From NCBI RefSeq assembly GCF_000003195.3, contig NC_012876.2:46185276-46249275 (forward strand): a DNA stretch of 64,000 nt. Reading direction: 5' to 3'. This document shows positions 34,784 to 46,535 of the stretch, piece by piece. How positions within the stretch are numbered: the stretch's first letter is position 1; each line of letters begins with the position of its first letter. The position numbers and the translations under genes are program-made. This DNA comes from Sorghum bicolor (lineage: Eukaryota > Streptophyta > Magnoliopsida > Poales > Poaceae). The notes under the pieces are model-generated. The model saw only the letters and a program-made list of their open reading frames with translations, ran no database searches and was not told the DNA's origin.

Positions 34784-35664
34784 TAAACGGGGCGGGTTTG
34801 TGGGGATCAGGGACGGGGGATGCACAACCATCCGCGTACCCGTCAGATCCGACGGGCACTGATTTTGTACCAGTTAGATCCCTGTGGGGGACAAATCCTC
34901 CCCATCCCCGTCCCCTAATAGGGGAATTCCCCGCGGGGAATCGGGGATCGAGGCCTTGTTGACATCTTTAGACGAGGGCATGCGGCGTGCAGACTGGTTT
35001 TATTTAGTGCGTCCGTATAGGAGCCCTGAAGAGATAAGGTTCGGAATTTTTTTGTTTTATATTTTCTTTTCATTTTGCCACTAGAATCCGACAGAATAAT
35101 ACATATTTTTTTTATCTTCTGCTCCTTTTGCCATTCTGGCCCAGTTGTCGGCGTACCAACCCCAATTTATATAATCTCACTATCCTCCTCAACCTAGATA
35201 AAATGGTTGATATGTTATTGGAACTTTTAAGAGTTATTTTCACTTTTAAAAATTTTTAAGAAATAAAATAGACAAAAACATGGAAAAACATGTTTTGACG
35301 TGGCCTATATCAAGTGCAATAGGTGACCCAAGTACAAGAAAAAAATATAATCTGATATAATAAAAAAATAAAATAGAAAAAAAAGGAAAAACATGTGTTG
35401 ACGTGGCAAAAGACCTTGTCAACATGGAAAGTTTTTTAAAAAAATTAATAAAATAATTTGTGACACACAAATAGGCCTTGTGACATAGAAAATATTATCA
35501 TTAGATGAAATCAGACTTGTTAAATGACATTTATTGTGACATACAACCTTTAATTGTTACTAAGTCACTATGCCTAAAATATAATGTCACAAAATGGATG
35601 ATATAGTAACATTCTTACAATTGTCATACTAAAAACGTTAAAAAGCCACATATTTCTTGTAGTG
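34784..35664. repeat. CACTA-1 right arm with subterminal repeats
   Basis: Contains ATCCCCGTCCCC-type GC-rich phrases near 34900, then an AT-rich part where TGTGACA/TGTCACA recurs (35458-35600), mirroring the left arm, and the terminal inverted repeat ending 35664. Confidence 0.75.
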
Positions 35665-35667
35665 AAT

Positions 35668-36835
35668 GCCTACAAGCAGTATATGGAAGTGGATGGCTTT
35701 CCTAATCTAGTAAGCATGTATATTTGGCTGTGATAGGAATTTTAAACTCTCGTCATATAGGAACTCATCATGCAGTAATTTAAGATTTTTAAATATAAAT
35801 TCTCCAAAACTCTAGTATCTATAGGAACAAGATGGATAACAGCTCAAAACCATCCCATATCATATCTGTCAACTACCTAGACTTAGATCAATCATTTTCT
35901 ACCCACAAGCTTCAGATTCAGAGCAGACTCAAATCAAAACTATTGTGTCCAAAACATAGGAGAGTTCGAGGTTGAAAACTAGGTACTTGAAAGGAATTAT
36001 AGCAGAGCAACTATTCATCATTTCCATAAGAGATTATTCTGTAGGGTTTATTTTAGCAGGCAATTTCTTCAAATACTCTCCTAAATTTTATTTAGCAAAC
36101 TTAATATCAAACAAAAACATAGATATAGATATAAATAAATAGGGAAATCTTTATTTGGGTTTTCTATGGTCATGCATATTTTTATTTGCTTCAAATTAAC
36201 ATAGCCCTCTTAACAAATAAATAGATAAGTGAGGGACGGGGGTGCTCTCCCCCACGCTGGATGTTGTCGTAGTCTGTTGGTGTTGCTGACTTGCAATGAA
36301 GGTGTACTAGTCATCCTGGGGTGTTAGGGATGATGGCTATTGAGACAGCATTCCGACAGGAGATAGGACATCCTTCTGCATGTTAGCTCTTCTTGATCCT
36401 TTAAATTTTGTGGAGCTCAAATAGACAACAAAGCTTGTGGAACTGATAGAGTGTTAGTGGTAAAACCCCTAAGCCTTGGTTGTCTAGAATCTTCTTAATA
36501 TATTTAACTTTTAGCAGGAGCTTTAATATTTTTGATCTTTTATATTTTATGGTATGCAGAAAATGCACTAAGATAAAAACTTATTTTTATGCCACCACGG
36601 TGGATATCTTTGTAGGCTGTCGCACCACAAAATTATCCACATGGGGCTTAGCATTTTTTAGATGCAGTGCTAAAAAGAAATGTTGATAACTACAAAGTTA
36701 CCTCTTGGCACGGTGTTCGGTGTTTTAGGTCCTCTGAATAGGACCTCTTGCCATGTTGATTCCTTAGGTGTCTGGTCCTAAAAGTGGAGTCCATAATAGT
36801 TGCACCTCTTGAGATGGTGTCACCCTTGTTTATTG
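35668..36835 (-). repeat. 3' internal region of H, second part
   Basis: Continues directly the sequence interrupted at 1496; matches N 58900-59930. No gene. Confidence 0.75.
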
Positions 36836-38860
36836 CTCTTCTAGTAGTTTGAAGTGTGAAGTTCTAGTTGTGGGAGCTGGCAGCATCTTCGCTCAGTGTG
36901 CATGTTCATAGGTCTAGGATCTTCACTTATAAGATTCTTGGAGAATCAACTAAAGTGTGTCCTGCTCATATAGACAAGGTAGAGATCAAGTCATGGGCTC
37001 TATTGGTGGGAAAACACCAACATAACCAAAAGGTTTGTTTATTATTCTCTAGCCTTAGGCACATTGAATGAGATAAAGATAATATTCATGCGGGTGATAG
37101 CATCAAACAATGAGCATGAATGTGGCATTAGTTTGGCAAATCAAATTACTCAATCTTCAAGGAAGGATAGTCTACCTATGCATATAAATTTATGATTATG
37201 ACTATCATCTTCCAAAGATACGGTGCACAACATTTCAGATCATTAGATTAAAGGTCATCAAACCAAGAAAGTGACACTAGGAACAAACATAAAGAACTGA
37301 ACATGTTGAGTTAATTTAGATTGGATCAAATGAGGTTGTAACTTAAACCATGTTTGGCTCTCTACTTATGTGCATGCCATAATCAAGGAGGATTTTTTGG
37401 AAGTAATGATCACTTACCAAGTGATGTTACCTTTAGTATTGAAGCATGTTGAAGTCATAACATCTTGTGGAAGCTTTCCTTGCTTGGCTAGTCTCATGTA
37501 TTGTTTACGAACAACTTGTCTCCTTTGTTGTACTACTTTCTTCCTTATTCCTTTATTTATTCTCTATCTAATTTGTGCTTGGACCTTTAGCTCTTCTTAT
37601 TATTTTATCCCTGCAAATCATTGGTGGACAACACATACCTAAAGGAATATACAAGTACTGATAAGGGTATTGTTGTAACACACCTATGGGTCACTTTTTA
37701 TGCTACAAAAATGAATTTGCTTCAGCATACTTAGCATATCACATTTATTATTCACAATTACTTCTTTCTAAAGGATTGATTGTATTTACCCTTATTATGT
37801 TTTGATTTTCAAATATAGGCATTATGAATCAACTCAAACTTATAGAAATAAAGCAATAGTGAACTTAGAGATTGTAAACCAGCATGTGGAGCAATGGGAG
37901 CTTGAGATGTGGAAGAACTTGGCTGGATCATCTAGAGGGGTTGACCTTTTCTTCCTCATGTCTCAACTTCTTGACCTTAGAGGTGAGGGTGCAGAACATT
38001 GCATGCTTTTCTCTTGTCAATCTTTTCTTCATTTTTTGATAATTAGTGGCTGACAAGAGAATGCAACTCCATGGACTGAGTTGTGTCTCCCTTGTGCAAA
38101 ATTATTGTGTCTCTCTTCATCTCTAGTGTGAGTTCATCTTAGGACTTTCGCAATTTGGATTTCATAGTTTTCCTGTAGGGGTTAGTCCAACAAAATATCC
38201 AATATCTACTACAGTATACTATCAGCTTAGAAATCAACCTAGACACCATGTCTAATTTGATTCAAGAAGGCATTTTAACCACGTCTAATTAAAATCCTTT
38301 GAGAGTAAGATCGCCACTCCTAATCTTGGCACCATGCTTCATTTAAGAGATGGATAAAACTACTCCAAACCTAAACATATACTATAGCAAACAAAGGTAA
38401 CATGAGAGCACTATTAGAGATTTCCTCAACAATGATGACAGAGCATGACTATTGTTTAGCAAATTGAGCATATCTTAAAGGTAGGGACAACCAAGATAAT
38501 ATAGCAACATGGCAAGAGATGTATCTATGGAAGCATATCCCCGAAGCTTGACTTTTGCAAAAATCAAGATTGGATGAAAGTAATTCAATGTTGCATAATG
38601 ATTGGTTGGACATACCTTGCATTTGTTACTCCTTTGATCTTTTGCTCCAAACCTGGAAGGTTAGTGACAAGAATACCTGAAGGAATATTTTCATAATTAT
38701 AATTCTATGCTCAATTAACAAGGGTAACACAATAAAAAGGTGAACACTCATGTCATGGTCTCAATAGTGCTTGTTTTAGGACACTAAGCTTGTCCTTGGG
38801 AAACCTTCAAGATGTGGTTTGGTGAAGGGGTTTCCCTTCCAACACCAATCTTAGTGCACT
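36836..38860 (-). repeat. Leader region of H
   Basis: Inverted counterpart of J 42280-43700. The join near 36835 skips the protease-like domains present in G1, J and N, so these are deleted here. No open frame of note. Confidence 0.65.
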
Positions 38861-38864
38861 ATTC

Positions 38865-39522
38865 TCAAGATTCACCACAACGAGATCTACAATATTTATG
38901 ATAAACATATGTGTTTACAACCACCCTTTCAAAAACTTTAGGAATAGGGAGCATGAGGGGGTTGAAGATCTCATGTGGGGCAATGTTAGATAGACTAAGT
39001 GAATCAAGAGATTTCATATGAGCAAGGGACAAATGGGGTGTTGATGAAGTAACTTCCTTGCTCATTGAAGTCTCCATCATTTTCTACTTCCAAGGGCGAC
39101 TTGACATGTATGTCCAGAAATTCCCTTAGATCATCTCTTGAGTTGATCTTATCTAACGCCTTGTCCATCCATTCAATGGCAATAGCACATACGTTTTTAA
39201 TGCTCTCTAGCCACGGATGTTGCTCTTCTATATGGTCTTGATGATTCCTATGCATGGGATATCAAGATAGATCTCTAGAATTATCAGGAGGTTTAGGAGG
39301 AAGAGCATAGAACAAGCCATAGTGGTCAAGGATGGGTTTAGAGATGGATTCATATTCTAATTCTAATGTGGGCATAGAAGGGGAGAGGATAAGATTGGCT
39401 TTCAGATGGCTTTGCTCTCCTTCTATGGCATCACTTGACATGCCATCCTTGAGTCTTTCTAATTGTCCTTCAAAGGGATTGGATTTGAAAAGCATCCTAA
39501 GAAATCTCTTTTGAAGATTCAA
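38865..39522 (-). pseudogene. Gag-position ORF remnant of H
   Basis: Three overlapping minus-strand frames (39262-39522, 39004-39255, 38865-39080) together cover one degraded coding region with phrases SKPILDHYGLFYALPPKPPD, WLESIKNVCAIAIEWMDKAL, YFINTPFVPCSY and VVVNTYVYHKYCRSRC. The last part is homologous to the 70-residue ORFs of G1 and J, showing that those are the C-terminal end of a larger protein. Function unknown. Confidence 0.55.
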
Positions 39523-39529
39523 ACTACAT

Positions 39530-40266
39530 GCACTAAAAAAGTGGGAAGTTTAAACTCCTCCCAAAATCATTAAAAAAGAATTTCTAAAGGTAGAATTACT
39601 TCTTCCCTTAGAGAATTTTGGAGTACTACTCATTTGGGATGGATAGCCAAATCATGAGATTGGAATGTTTGCAAAGTGGCTATAAAAACTTCCTCTTCTA
39701 GTTTGAGGGGAAGATTTCTTCTCTATCTCTAGGATTTTATCATGAAGGCTACTGCAAGGAGTGTGTCCACTAATAATAAGGACAAACCTCACCTTACTAA
39801 TGGATAAAGAAAGGAAAACTCCTCCAAAGGTGATATTATTAAGACCCATATAAAGATGTTGAAGAAGAATAAGATCTTGTAAAGCTGGGTCTAAGCCTAA
39901 ATTTATGGGAAGATTAAACGATTCCCCAAGTGTAACCTAACGTTCACTACCTACTTGATCAGAAGATAGGACCTTTGATACATTACCTTCTTGATTAGAA
40001 GATATGACTCTAGCTGTAGAAAAGGGTTGGCTTTGACTTATTGCAACCGAACATGGGCGTTGCTCATAGCTAGATGTGAAAATCATGAGCTCTAGTGGCT
40101 CTAAGCTTACGCTAATGGGTGCAAGAAATTGATAGATAAGCGTGGAATTTGGGTTATCTATAAGGATAAAAAAGAAAAAGAAAAAGAAAAGATGAGATAA
40201 AAGAAAAGATAAAAGTATAATACATGGTCAAGCATGATTTAAAGTTATCTTAGTAGACCGTCTTTC
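39530..40266 (-). repeat. 5' leader of H
   Basis: No clear gene. It includes an A/G-rich run near 40165-40210 whose minus strand (CTTTTATCTTTTC) resembles the leader between the primer site and gag in E2. Confidence 0.5.
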
Positions 40267-40284
40267 TCCCTGGCAATGGTGCTA
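40267..40284 (-). other. Degenerate primer-binding site of H
   Basis: Minus strand TAGCACCATTGCCAGGGA, an eroded version of the tRNA-Asp complement, 8 bases inside the LTR boundary at 40293. Confidence 0.65.
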
Positions 40285-40292
40285 GAAATGTT

Positions 40293-40671
40293 TGTTGATA
40301 TTAGATACGCACATAGAGAATTAATCTGCAAGCGCATGGATATCGGTGAGCACTTCACCCGGGAGATATTCTAGGGTATCGTTATTTATATTTTTACCAC
40401 TAGGAGAAAGTGTGCAACAGACTAACCTAAATCTATACTTAACCCCTAGGCTTGCAAGACAAGATAGTGAGATATGAGCAATATAGAGAGAACTCCATCA
40501 TCAGCCTTCCTCTAACCTATGGTAAGTTGTGTAGATATTGTTCTAAGGGGAGTACCTCGAGAAAAAAGACACCTCAGAGAGTGCTTAACCCTGGCACTAT
40601 ATATCCTACCTTACCTACTAATGGGACATGGATTATAGACAAACCAATGGGATTATCACTTCCTCCGATGC
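40293..40671 (-). repeat. Partial 5' LTR of H
   Basis: R/U5-side part of the LTR in minus orientation (plus strand begins TGTTGATATT). It includes the shared block around CGCTTGCAG and the TACCACTAGGAGAAAG region seen in E2. The U3 part is missing; the J LTR begins here instead. Confidence 0.75.
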
Positions 40672-41946
40672 TCGGTCCTTAATGCTCACATTTAACCGTC
40701 AACTAATCATAGAAAAGGATCCAAATGCAACCAACACCTAGACTTAGGGTTTTATCTGACAGAATTCCATGAGTTTTGGTGTTTGTCTATTTCTGCAGGG
40801 GGTTATCAGGAAATACGAAAGAAAGGCACACACGTCGGGTTTACATAGAGATATTAACGTGCCGCGCAATTTTCTATCATCTAGAAGACTCTAGAAGCAA
40901 CGGGAACAAAGCGGAAGCCGAGAGGGCTCAGGGACAGGGCGCCCGCCCTAGTCCTTAGGGTGCCTGCCCTCCTATTCTGCCCAATCAGGGTACAACTCAG
41001 GGATCATGCTCCACTGACCTAAAGGATCAAGGATAACCGTTCAATCAATGTCGGTTTGATCCGACGGCCCAGATTCATCTGAAAAGACTATATAAGAAAG
41101 GCCCCCTCGCCCCTGGAGATCATAACTCTTCTACAGAATCAAAGCTAGGGTTTCAATTCTTCATCCAAGTAGAGAGGATCCCTCTAGTTCTTCTAGTTCT
41201 ACGTCTAGTTCATCTAGATCTAGTTCTAGTTCATCTAGTTCTAGTTCTAGTTCCTCTAGTTCTAGTTCTAGTTAGTTCTAGTTGTAATCTAGAAAATAGG
41301 GAGAGAGAAGAGGAGAGCGGAGGAGGACCCGAATCTATCCGATCTTCCTCAACATTGTACTTTTGCAGCAACTGGTTCGTTCTTCATCGTTCTCTAGGTT
41401 CTTTAATTCACAATTCTTGAGTTCTTTAATTACTTTTATTTACATTCAAGTTATTTATTGGATTGCCGCTTGCATCAAGTCCTCTAATCTTTGAAACATT
41501 AGAGTAGTAATTAATAGATTAGATGTGGTGTTTAGTCTTGCAATTGCCTGGAATTGCACCCAATACTGTGGATTGTTGTGGTAGCCCTAGGGTAGTGACA
41601 GCCCTAACGGTCGACGTATTCCACCTCGTTCGGATCGGTGTTTGTAGGACCGTAGTCAGAGCTTCCTAGCCCCCTTCTCATCTCTTTTTGTGGTTAGTGT
41701 TCTGATGTCCCGAAATAGATAATCTTGAAGTAATTCTTGATTCGTAGATCAACTAGAGAACTCTCAAGAAACTTCCTCTCTTCCCACCAAAAATAATTAT
41801 ATAGTTATCCTTGGGCGATCTTGATTCTTAATTAGTACACTCACGTTCTCTGTGGAAAATCGATACTCTGGAATACTCCCGGGTGAAAGCTACATCGGTA
41901 TCCATGCGCTTGCGGATTTTTCTATTTGCGTTTAAAATACCCAACA
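40672..41946 (+). repeat. 5' LTR of J
   Basis: Closely related to the G1 LTRs. First GC palindrome intact and second degenerate (40937-40969), TATATAA at 41089-41095, CTAGTT minisatellite, end AAAATACCCAACA. Confidence 0.88.
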
Positions 41947-41953
41947 AGCTTTC

Positions 41954-41970
41954 TGGCGCCGTTGCTGGGG
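41954..41970 (+). other. Primer-binding site of J (tRNA-Asp)
   Basis: TGGCGCCGTTGCTGGGG, one C-to-T change from the G1 site. Confidence 0.8.
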
Positions 41971-42065
41971 AACGGTAGCTGTGCTAGTTTCGAACCAAGT
42001 CGTCCGTGTATCCTTTTTCTTTTCCTTTTTTTACCACACTCACCTTACCAATTTCACCACACCAC

Positions 42066-42278
42066 ATGGATTTCACTCTAAGCATTAATGAGCATGGAAT
42101 GTATTTCATAGCCACTTCATTTACTCCATGCTCATATGCAACATCTTCCCAATCCATTGGTTTTTCCAACATCACCACATTCGAGATCTCCAACCCCCTC
42201 ATCCTTTCTATTTATAAAAACTTTAAAAGGGCGGTTGTCGATGCATATGTCTATATTAAATATTGCAGATCTCATTGA
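42066..42278 (+). CDS. 70-residue leader ORF of J
   Basis: MDFTLSINEHGMYF to YCRSH; same length and position as the G1 ORF at 17809, with only a handful of differences. I chose the ATG at 42066 because it matches G1, rather than the upstream ATG at 42006. See the H remnant (38865-39522) for the longer form. Confidence 0.45.
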   Translation: MDFTLSINEHGMYFIATSFTPCSYATSSQSIGFSNITTFEISNPLILSIYKNFKRAVVDAYVYIKYCRSH

Positions 42279-43750
42279 GTTGATCTTGATATAGGTCAGT
42301 GTTGGAGGGGAAACCACTTCGCCGACATAAATTGATGGTTTCCCAAGGACAAGCTTAGTGTCCTAAAACAAGCACTAATCAGATTGTAACATGAGCTTTT
42401 AATTATTTGCAACATTACCTTGTGTGTTGGGCATATAAGGATAATTTTAAAAATATCCCTTTGGGTATTCTTGTCACTAACCTTTCTAGGATTGGAGCAA
42501 GAAGATCGGATGAATGACAAGCACAAGGTATGTCCAACCAATCATCATACAACATTGAATTAAATTCATCCAAACTTGAATTTTGCAAAATTCAAGCTTG
42601 GGGGAGTACTTTACATAAAAACATCCTTTGCCATGTTGCTATGTTGGTTGTCCCTAACTTTGAGACATGCTCAATTTGTTAGATACTAATCACACTACTT
42701 CATCTCCACTTGAGTAGATCTCTATAAATGCTCTCATGCTACCTTTATTTTCTTTAGTATATGTCTAGGTTTGGAGTAGTTTCATTTATCTCTTAATTAA
42801 GCATGGTGCTTAATTTAGGAATGATGATCTTACTTCCAAGGGATTTTAAATTAAGCATGGTGCTTAGGTTAAATTGCCCTCCTAAATCAAATTAGACATG
42901 GTGTCTAGGTTGATTTTTGAGCCGATTGTATGCTATAGTAGATATTGGATATTTTGTTGGACTAACCCCTGCAGGAAAACTTTCAATATTGACCTGGGAA
43001 GTCCTGAGATAAACTCACATTGGAGACAGAGAGAGACACATAAAGTTTAACAATTTACACAAGGAAGACATAGCTCACAAGAGATGATCCATGGAGGGTG
43101 CACAAACACGATGCACAACCGCTAAGAAAGGGAAGCTTCCACAAGGTGATAGTGTACCATCACTCTTCAAGTAAGGTAACATCTTAAGGTACTTGACTAT
43201 CACTTTTATAAGCTTCTCCTTGGTTCTGGCATTCACATGAATAAAAGAGACAAACATGTATGATTTACAACTCTAGATTAACCAACCCAATCGATTCAAT
43301 ATGTTTTGTCCTTCCACCTTTGTGATCCCACACTCCTAATCATATGAGCTGAAATGTTGCACACTCAATCTTTGGAAGATATATTTTATAAAAAAACAAC
43401 ATAAATATAGATAGATAATCTTTCCATTAGGTTGAGCGATTTGATCTGACAAATGTTTTAAATGTTATACTCATGATCTTATTATCCATCAACTCTGTCT
43501 TGCTCACTATGCTTAAGGTTAGAGAAGAACAAATACACTTTTGGTTCTATTGGTGTTTTCCACCAACAGAGCCCATGCACTTGATCTCTACCTTGTCTCT
43601 ATGAGCAGGTAGGTACACTTCGAGCAGCATATGAAGGAGTTTTACAACTCCCAGACTCCACCAAGTGAAGAATCTAGATCTACGAACACAAACACATTGG
43701 AGATACTGGACACACAGGCAATCACTGCCCTGAGATGCTTGAGGACGTAA
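42279..43750 (+). repeat. Leader region of J
   Basis: Non-coding; colinear with G1 18022-18265 joined to 27583-28830. Confidence 0.7.
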
Positions 43751-43753
43751 CTA

Positions 43754-44117
43754 TTGGAGTAACCCCATTGTGGAAGTAATTACTGACCTTCTGCCGGTCA
43801 AGAGAGGCAATCCAGGACGCACCATCATCCCGATCTCCATCGGCATGCCTGCGGATCAGACACTAAGTTTCATAAAGGGAATATTCAAGAACCTCTGCGT
43901 CCGAGTTGATACCTTGTATGCCCTAGCAGACTTCGTGGTGATAGAGACTGGTACTGATGAGAGGGCACCCATCATCCTAGGGAGGCCATTCCTGAACACC
44001 TCGGGAGCTATCATCTACGCTAGCGCTGCCAAGATCAGTTTCTACATCGAGGGGAGGAAGGAGATGTTTTTCCTTCAAGAACAAGACTACACAAATCTCA
44101 GAGCAATCCCGACATGA
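43754..44117 (+). pseudogene. Protease-like remnant 1 of J
   Basis: Frame with LLPVKRGNPGRTIIPISIGM, then CVRVDTLYALADFVVIETGT, then APIILGRPFLNTSGAIIY. The segment that carries the active-site DFGSS in G1 is deleted, so this copy cannot be catalytic. Confidence 0.65.
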
Positions 44118-44189
44118 ACCGAGGAAGAGGACCAACAGGAGGAACAGGAACAAGCAAATATGGACCAAGTTAGCTAAGATGGTCACTGC

Positions 44190-44699
44190 AGTTCAAAGAG
44201 GTCAAGACCGTCGACTTAAGTCACCGTTCCTGACCAAAAAGGATGACCTAGCTCCAGATGGCAGATCAGACATTCCAAAAGATTGAAGGTTATTGACATG
44301 GGAGAAGACGAGTATGATCCACCCATCATCCTTGGAAGACCATTCCTCTGCACTGTTAAAGTAATCATTTACATTGGAACCGGAGATGTCCACATGCACT
44401 TCTCCTCAGAGAAGGTGTGCCGCTATTTCACTGACCCTAACTATATAGTTGAAAACTCTAAGCAGGTCAGGACAAGAAGAAGACGACGCAACCGCAACCA
44501 GAGGAGGCAAATCATCAAGGACGGATGGGCAGACTACGAAGGAGATGTTGTGAGGTCTGAAGACATACAACTTGAAGAGAACTGTCCTGAGGAGACCGTA
44601 GCACCGAGTCAGGTGTGTAGAGAGAAGATAGTTATACATGAAGAGATGGCGCCGCCGGAACCACCGACTACGCCATCCAGCGAATCCCAAGACAACTGA
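44190..44699 (+). pseudogene. Protease-like remnant 2 of J
   Basis: Open from 44283 (VIDMGEDEYDPPIILGRPFL) through IIYIGTGDVHMHF, a basic RTRRRRRNRNQRRQ tail and KDGWADYEGDVVRSED to SESQDN-stop. The active-site half upstream is deleted (compare N 60429-60671). No RT follows. Confidence 0.7.
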
Positions 44700-44701
44700 G
44701 A

Positions 44702-46069
44702 AAACAGGGGTACTCTATTGCTCTTCCTAGGGGCAACACGAGTCCCAACTATGCCAAGAATCCACTTGCCAACCGTCCGTGCTGGAACTGCAATCAGACC
44801 GGGCATTGGCAGAGCAACTGTCCTTACCCGCCAAATAAGGGCAACCAAGGGAACGTCCGTCAGGGGTGTGTTCACTACAGCACTGTGGAAGCAATCCCTG
44901 CTGGTGAGGTAGTTACGGCTGGTAAGTTTCTGGTTAACCAACGTGACGCACTTGTGCTTTTTGATTCCGGAGCATCGCATTCTTTTGTGAGTTCTGAATT
45001 TGTTTCTAAGCATAATATCAAGGCAATTACACTTGATAAGGGCAGTTATTGTATTAGTGCTGCGGAAAATGATATTTCCACCAATCAAGTGGTTTTGGGG
45101 GCAACTCTGGAAATAGGAGGTCGTCAGTTTCTTGCTGATTTGGTTGTTCTACCCAGTGTGGGCATAGATGTAATTCTGGGGATGAAGTGGATGAGTGGCA
45201 ATGGAGTTCTTATCGACACCACCACTCATGTAGTGATGTTGAAAGACCCAAATACCAAGGAGGCATTTCTAGTGCAACTCCCTCGTGATATTCAAATCCG
45301 TAGCACTGTGAATGCAGTTACATCTAAGGCTATTCAGGACATTCCGGTGGTGTGTGAGTTCCCGGATGTATTTCCTGATGATTTACCCGGGCTTCCTCCG
45401 GATCGGGATGTGGAGTTCAAAATTGAGTTGATTCCAGGTACCGCTCCTATCTCTAGAAGACCTTATAGAATGCCACCCAATGAATTAGCTGAGCTTAAGA
45501 CCCAACTTAATGAGTTGTTGAAGAAGGGTCTTATCCGTCCTAGTTCTTCTCCATGGGGTTGTCCGGCTATGTTTGTGAAGAAGAAGGATCAATCTTTGCG
45601 CATGTGTGTGGACTATCGTCCCCTAAATGCGGTGACCATCAAGAATAAATACCCTCTTCCTCGCATTGATATCTTGTTTGATCAGTTGTCTAAAGCCAAG
45701 GTATTCTCCAAGATCGATTTGCGATCTGGGTACCATCAGATCAAGATCCGTCCTGAAGATGTACCTAAGACAGCTTTCTCGATGAGATATGGGTTGTATG
45801 AGTATCTCGTCATGTCCTTCGGTCTTACAAATGCACCTGCTCACTTCATGTATCTCATGAATTCGGTGTTCATGCCCGAATTGGACAAGTTTGTGGTGGT
45901 CTTCATTGATGATATCTTGGTATATTCCTGCAATGAAGAGGAGCATGCAGAGCATCTGCGTATAGTGTTGTCGCATTTGCGCGAACATCAGCTTTATGCC
46001 AAGTTTAGCAAATGCGAGTTTTGGCTGAAGAATGTACCTTTCTTGGGCCATGTCTTATCTGAAGAAGGC
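44702..46069 (+). pseudogene. Fragment K: chromovirus-type gag zinc knuckle, protease and RT
   Basis: Single open frame. A CCHC knuckle [14 protein letters not shown] near 44780, a protease with intact [18 protein letters not shown], then RT with [28 protein letters not shown] and the catalytic [13 protein letters not shown], up to [11 protein letters not shown]. These motifs are those of Tekay/Del-type chromoviruses, a different Gypsy branch from the Athila-like elements. RNase H, integrase, the gag N-terminus and both LTRs are missing. The frame runs on to 46273 only by chance. Confidence 0.85.
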
Positions 46070-46535
46070 ATATCGTCTTCTCTGGGCTATCGTCGACCAG
46101 TTGTACTTTCTTGTGCTCCTTGGACTTGGAGCTTTTTCTTGGAGTTGCGTGGCCCTTGCTACAGTTTCTTCCATGCGAATCGAGAGGTCAATTGCCTTGG
46201 TGATCTTGAAGTTTTCCTCTTAGCAAGTGTACGCGGTGCCCTTCTTGGTCGGCATCTTGAGGACCAGGTATGAGTAGTACGGAACTGCCATGAACTTAGT
46301 AAGCGAAGGACGGCCTAGGATTGCGTGGTAGGTCCCGACGAAGTCGGCGACCACAAAGTTGACGAATTCTGTACGGAAGTGGTCTGGCGTTCCGAACTGG
46401 ACGGGCAGCGTTATCTGGCCAAGGGGTACTAGACTTTGATCTAGCAAGACGCCCCAGAACTGAGCGTCATACGGTTTTAGCTGCGCTGGAGTTAGCTTGA
46501 GAGCAGGCAAGCTGTTGCGGAACAGGATATTAATA
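46070..46535 (-). pseudogene. Fragment L: Tat-lineage protease fragment, inverted
   Basis: Minus-strand frame (46220-46510) with LKPYDAQFWGVLLDQSLVPL, VNFVVADFVGTYHAILGRPS and [13 protein letters not shown], the C-terminal half of a Tat-type Gypsy protease; the upstream active site is cut off at the 46535 junction and an in-frame stop lies after AYTC. The related frame continues left to about 46075. Confidence 0.75.

Larger units (their letters stand above)
1497..35664. mobile_element. CACTA-1: CACTA (En/Spm) DNA transposon, interrupted by G1
   Basis: Left terminus at 1497 reads CACTACAAGAAACACATGGC; the right terminus at 35664 is its inverted copy with one or two mismatches over about 28 bp. 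Flanking trinucleotides are AAT on both sides (1494-1496 and 35665-35667), the 3-bp duplication expected of CACTA elements. Removing G1 leaves about 3.9 kb (1497-2959 plus 33255-35664). No TNP2 transposase is visible, so it is non-autonomous. It carries a minus-strand promoter and exon-like segments near 34470 and 33265-33348 and a MITE at 34541. Confidence 0.92.
1..40671 (-). mobile_element. Element H: old Athila-like non-autonomous LTR retrotransposon, split by CACTA-1
   Basis: Minus-strand Ty3/Gypsy-type element running off the left edge. Its 3' LTR is at 1-354, its internal parts at 355-1496 and 35668-40292, and a partial 5' LTR at 40293-40671. The two internal parts align, in order, with the continuous internal regions of elements N (57773-59930) and J (42000-43700), so 1497-35664 is an insertion. 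No reverse transcriptase or integrase is present, and the protease block found in its relatives is missing near 36835. It is the oldest layer of the nest. Boundaries on the right are damaged. Confidence 0.8.
40672..44706 (+). mobile_element. Element J: 3'-truncated relative of G1
   Basis: Plus-strand LTR 40672-41946, primer site, 70-residue ORF, leader and two protease-like remnants, colinear with G1 up to 44706. There the sequence changes abruptly to a chromovirus fragment. The first LTR bases are damaged (TGCTCGGTCC where TGTTGACGGTCC is expected). No 3' LTR in the window. E2 is absent from the corresponding site, which reads ATGACAAGCACAAGG. Confidence 0.85.
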
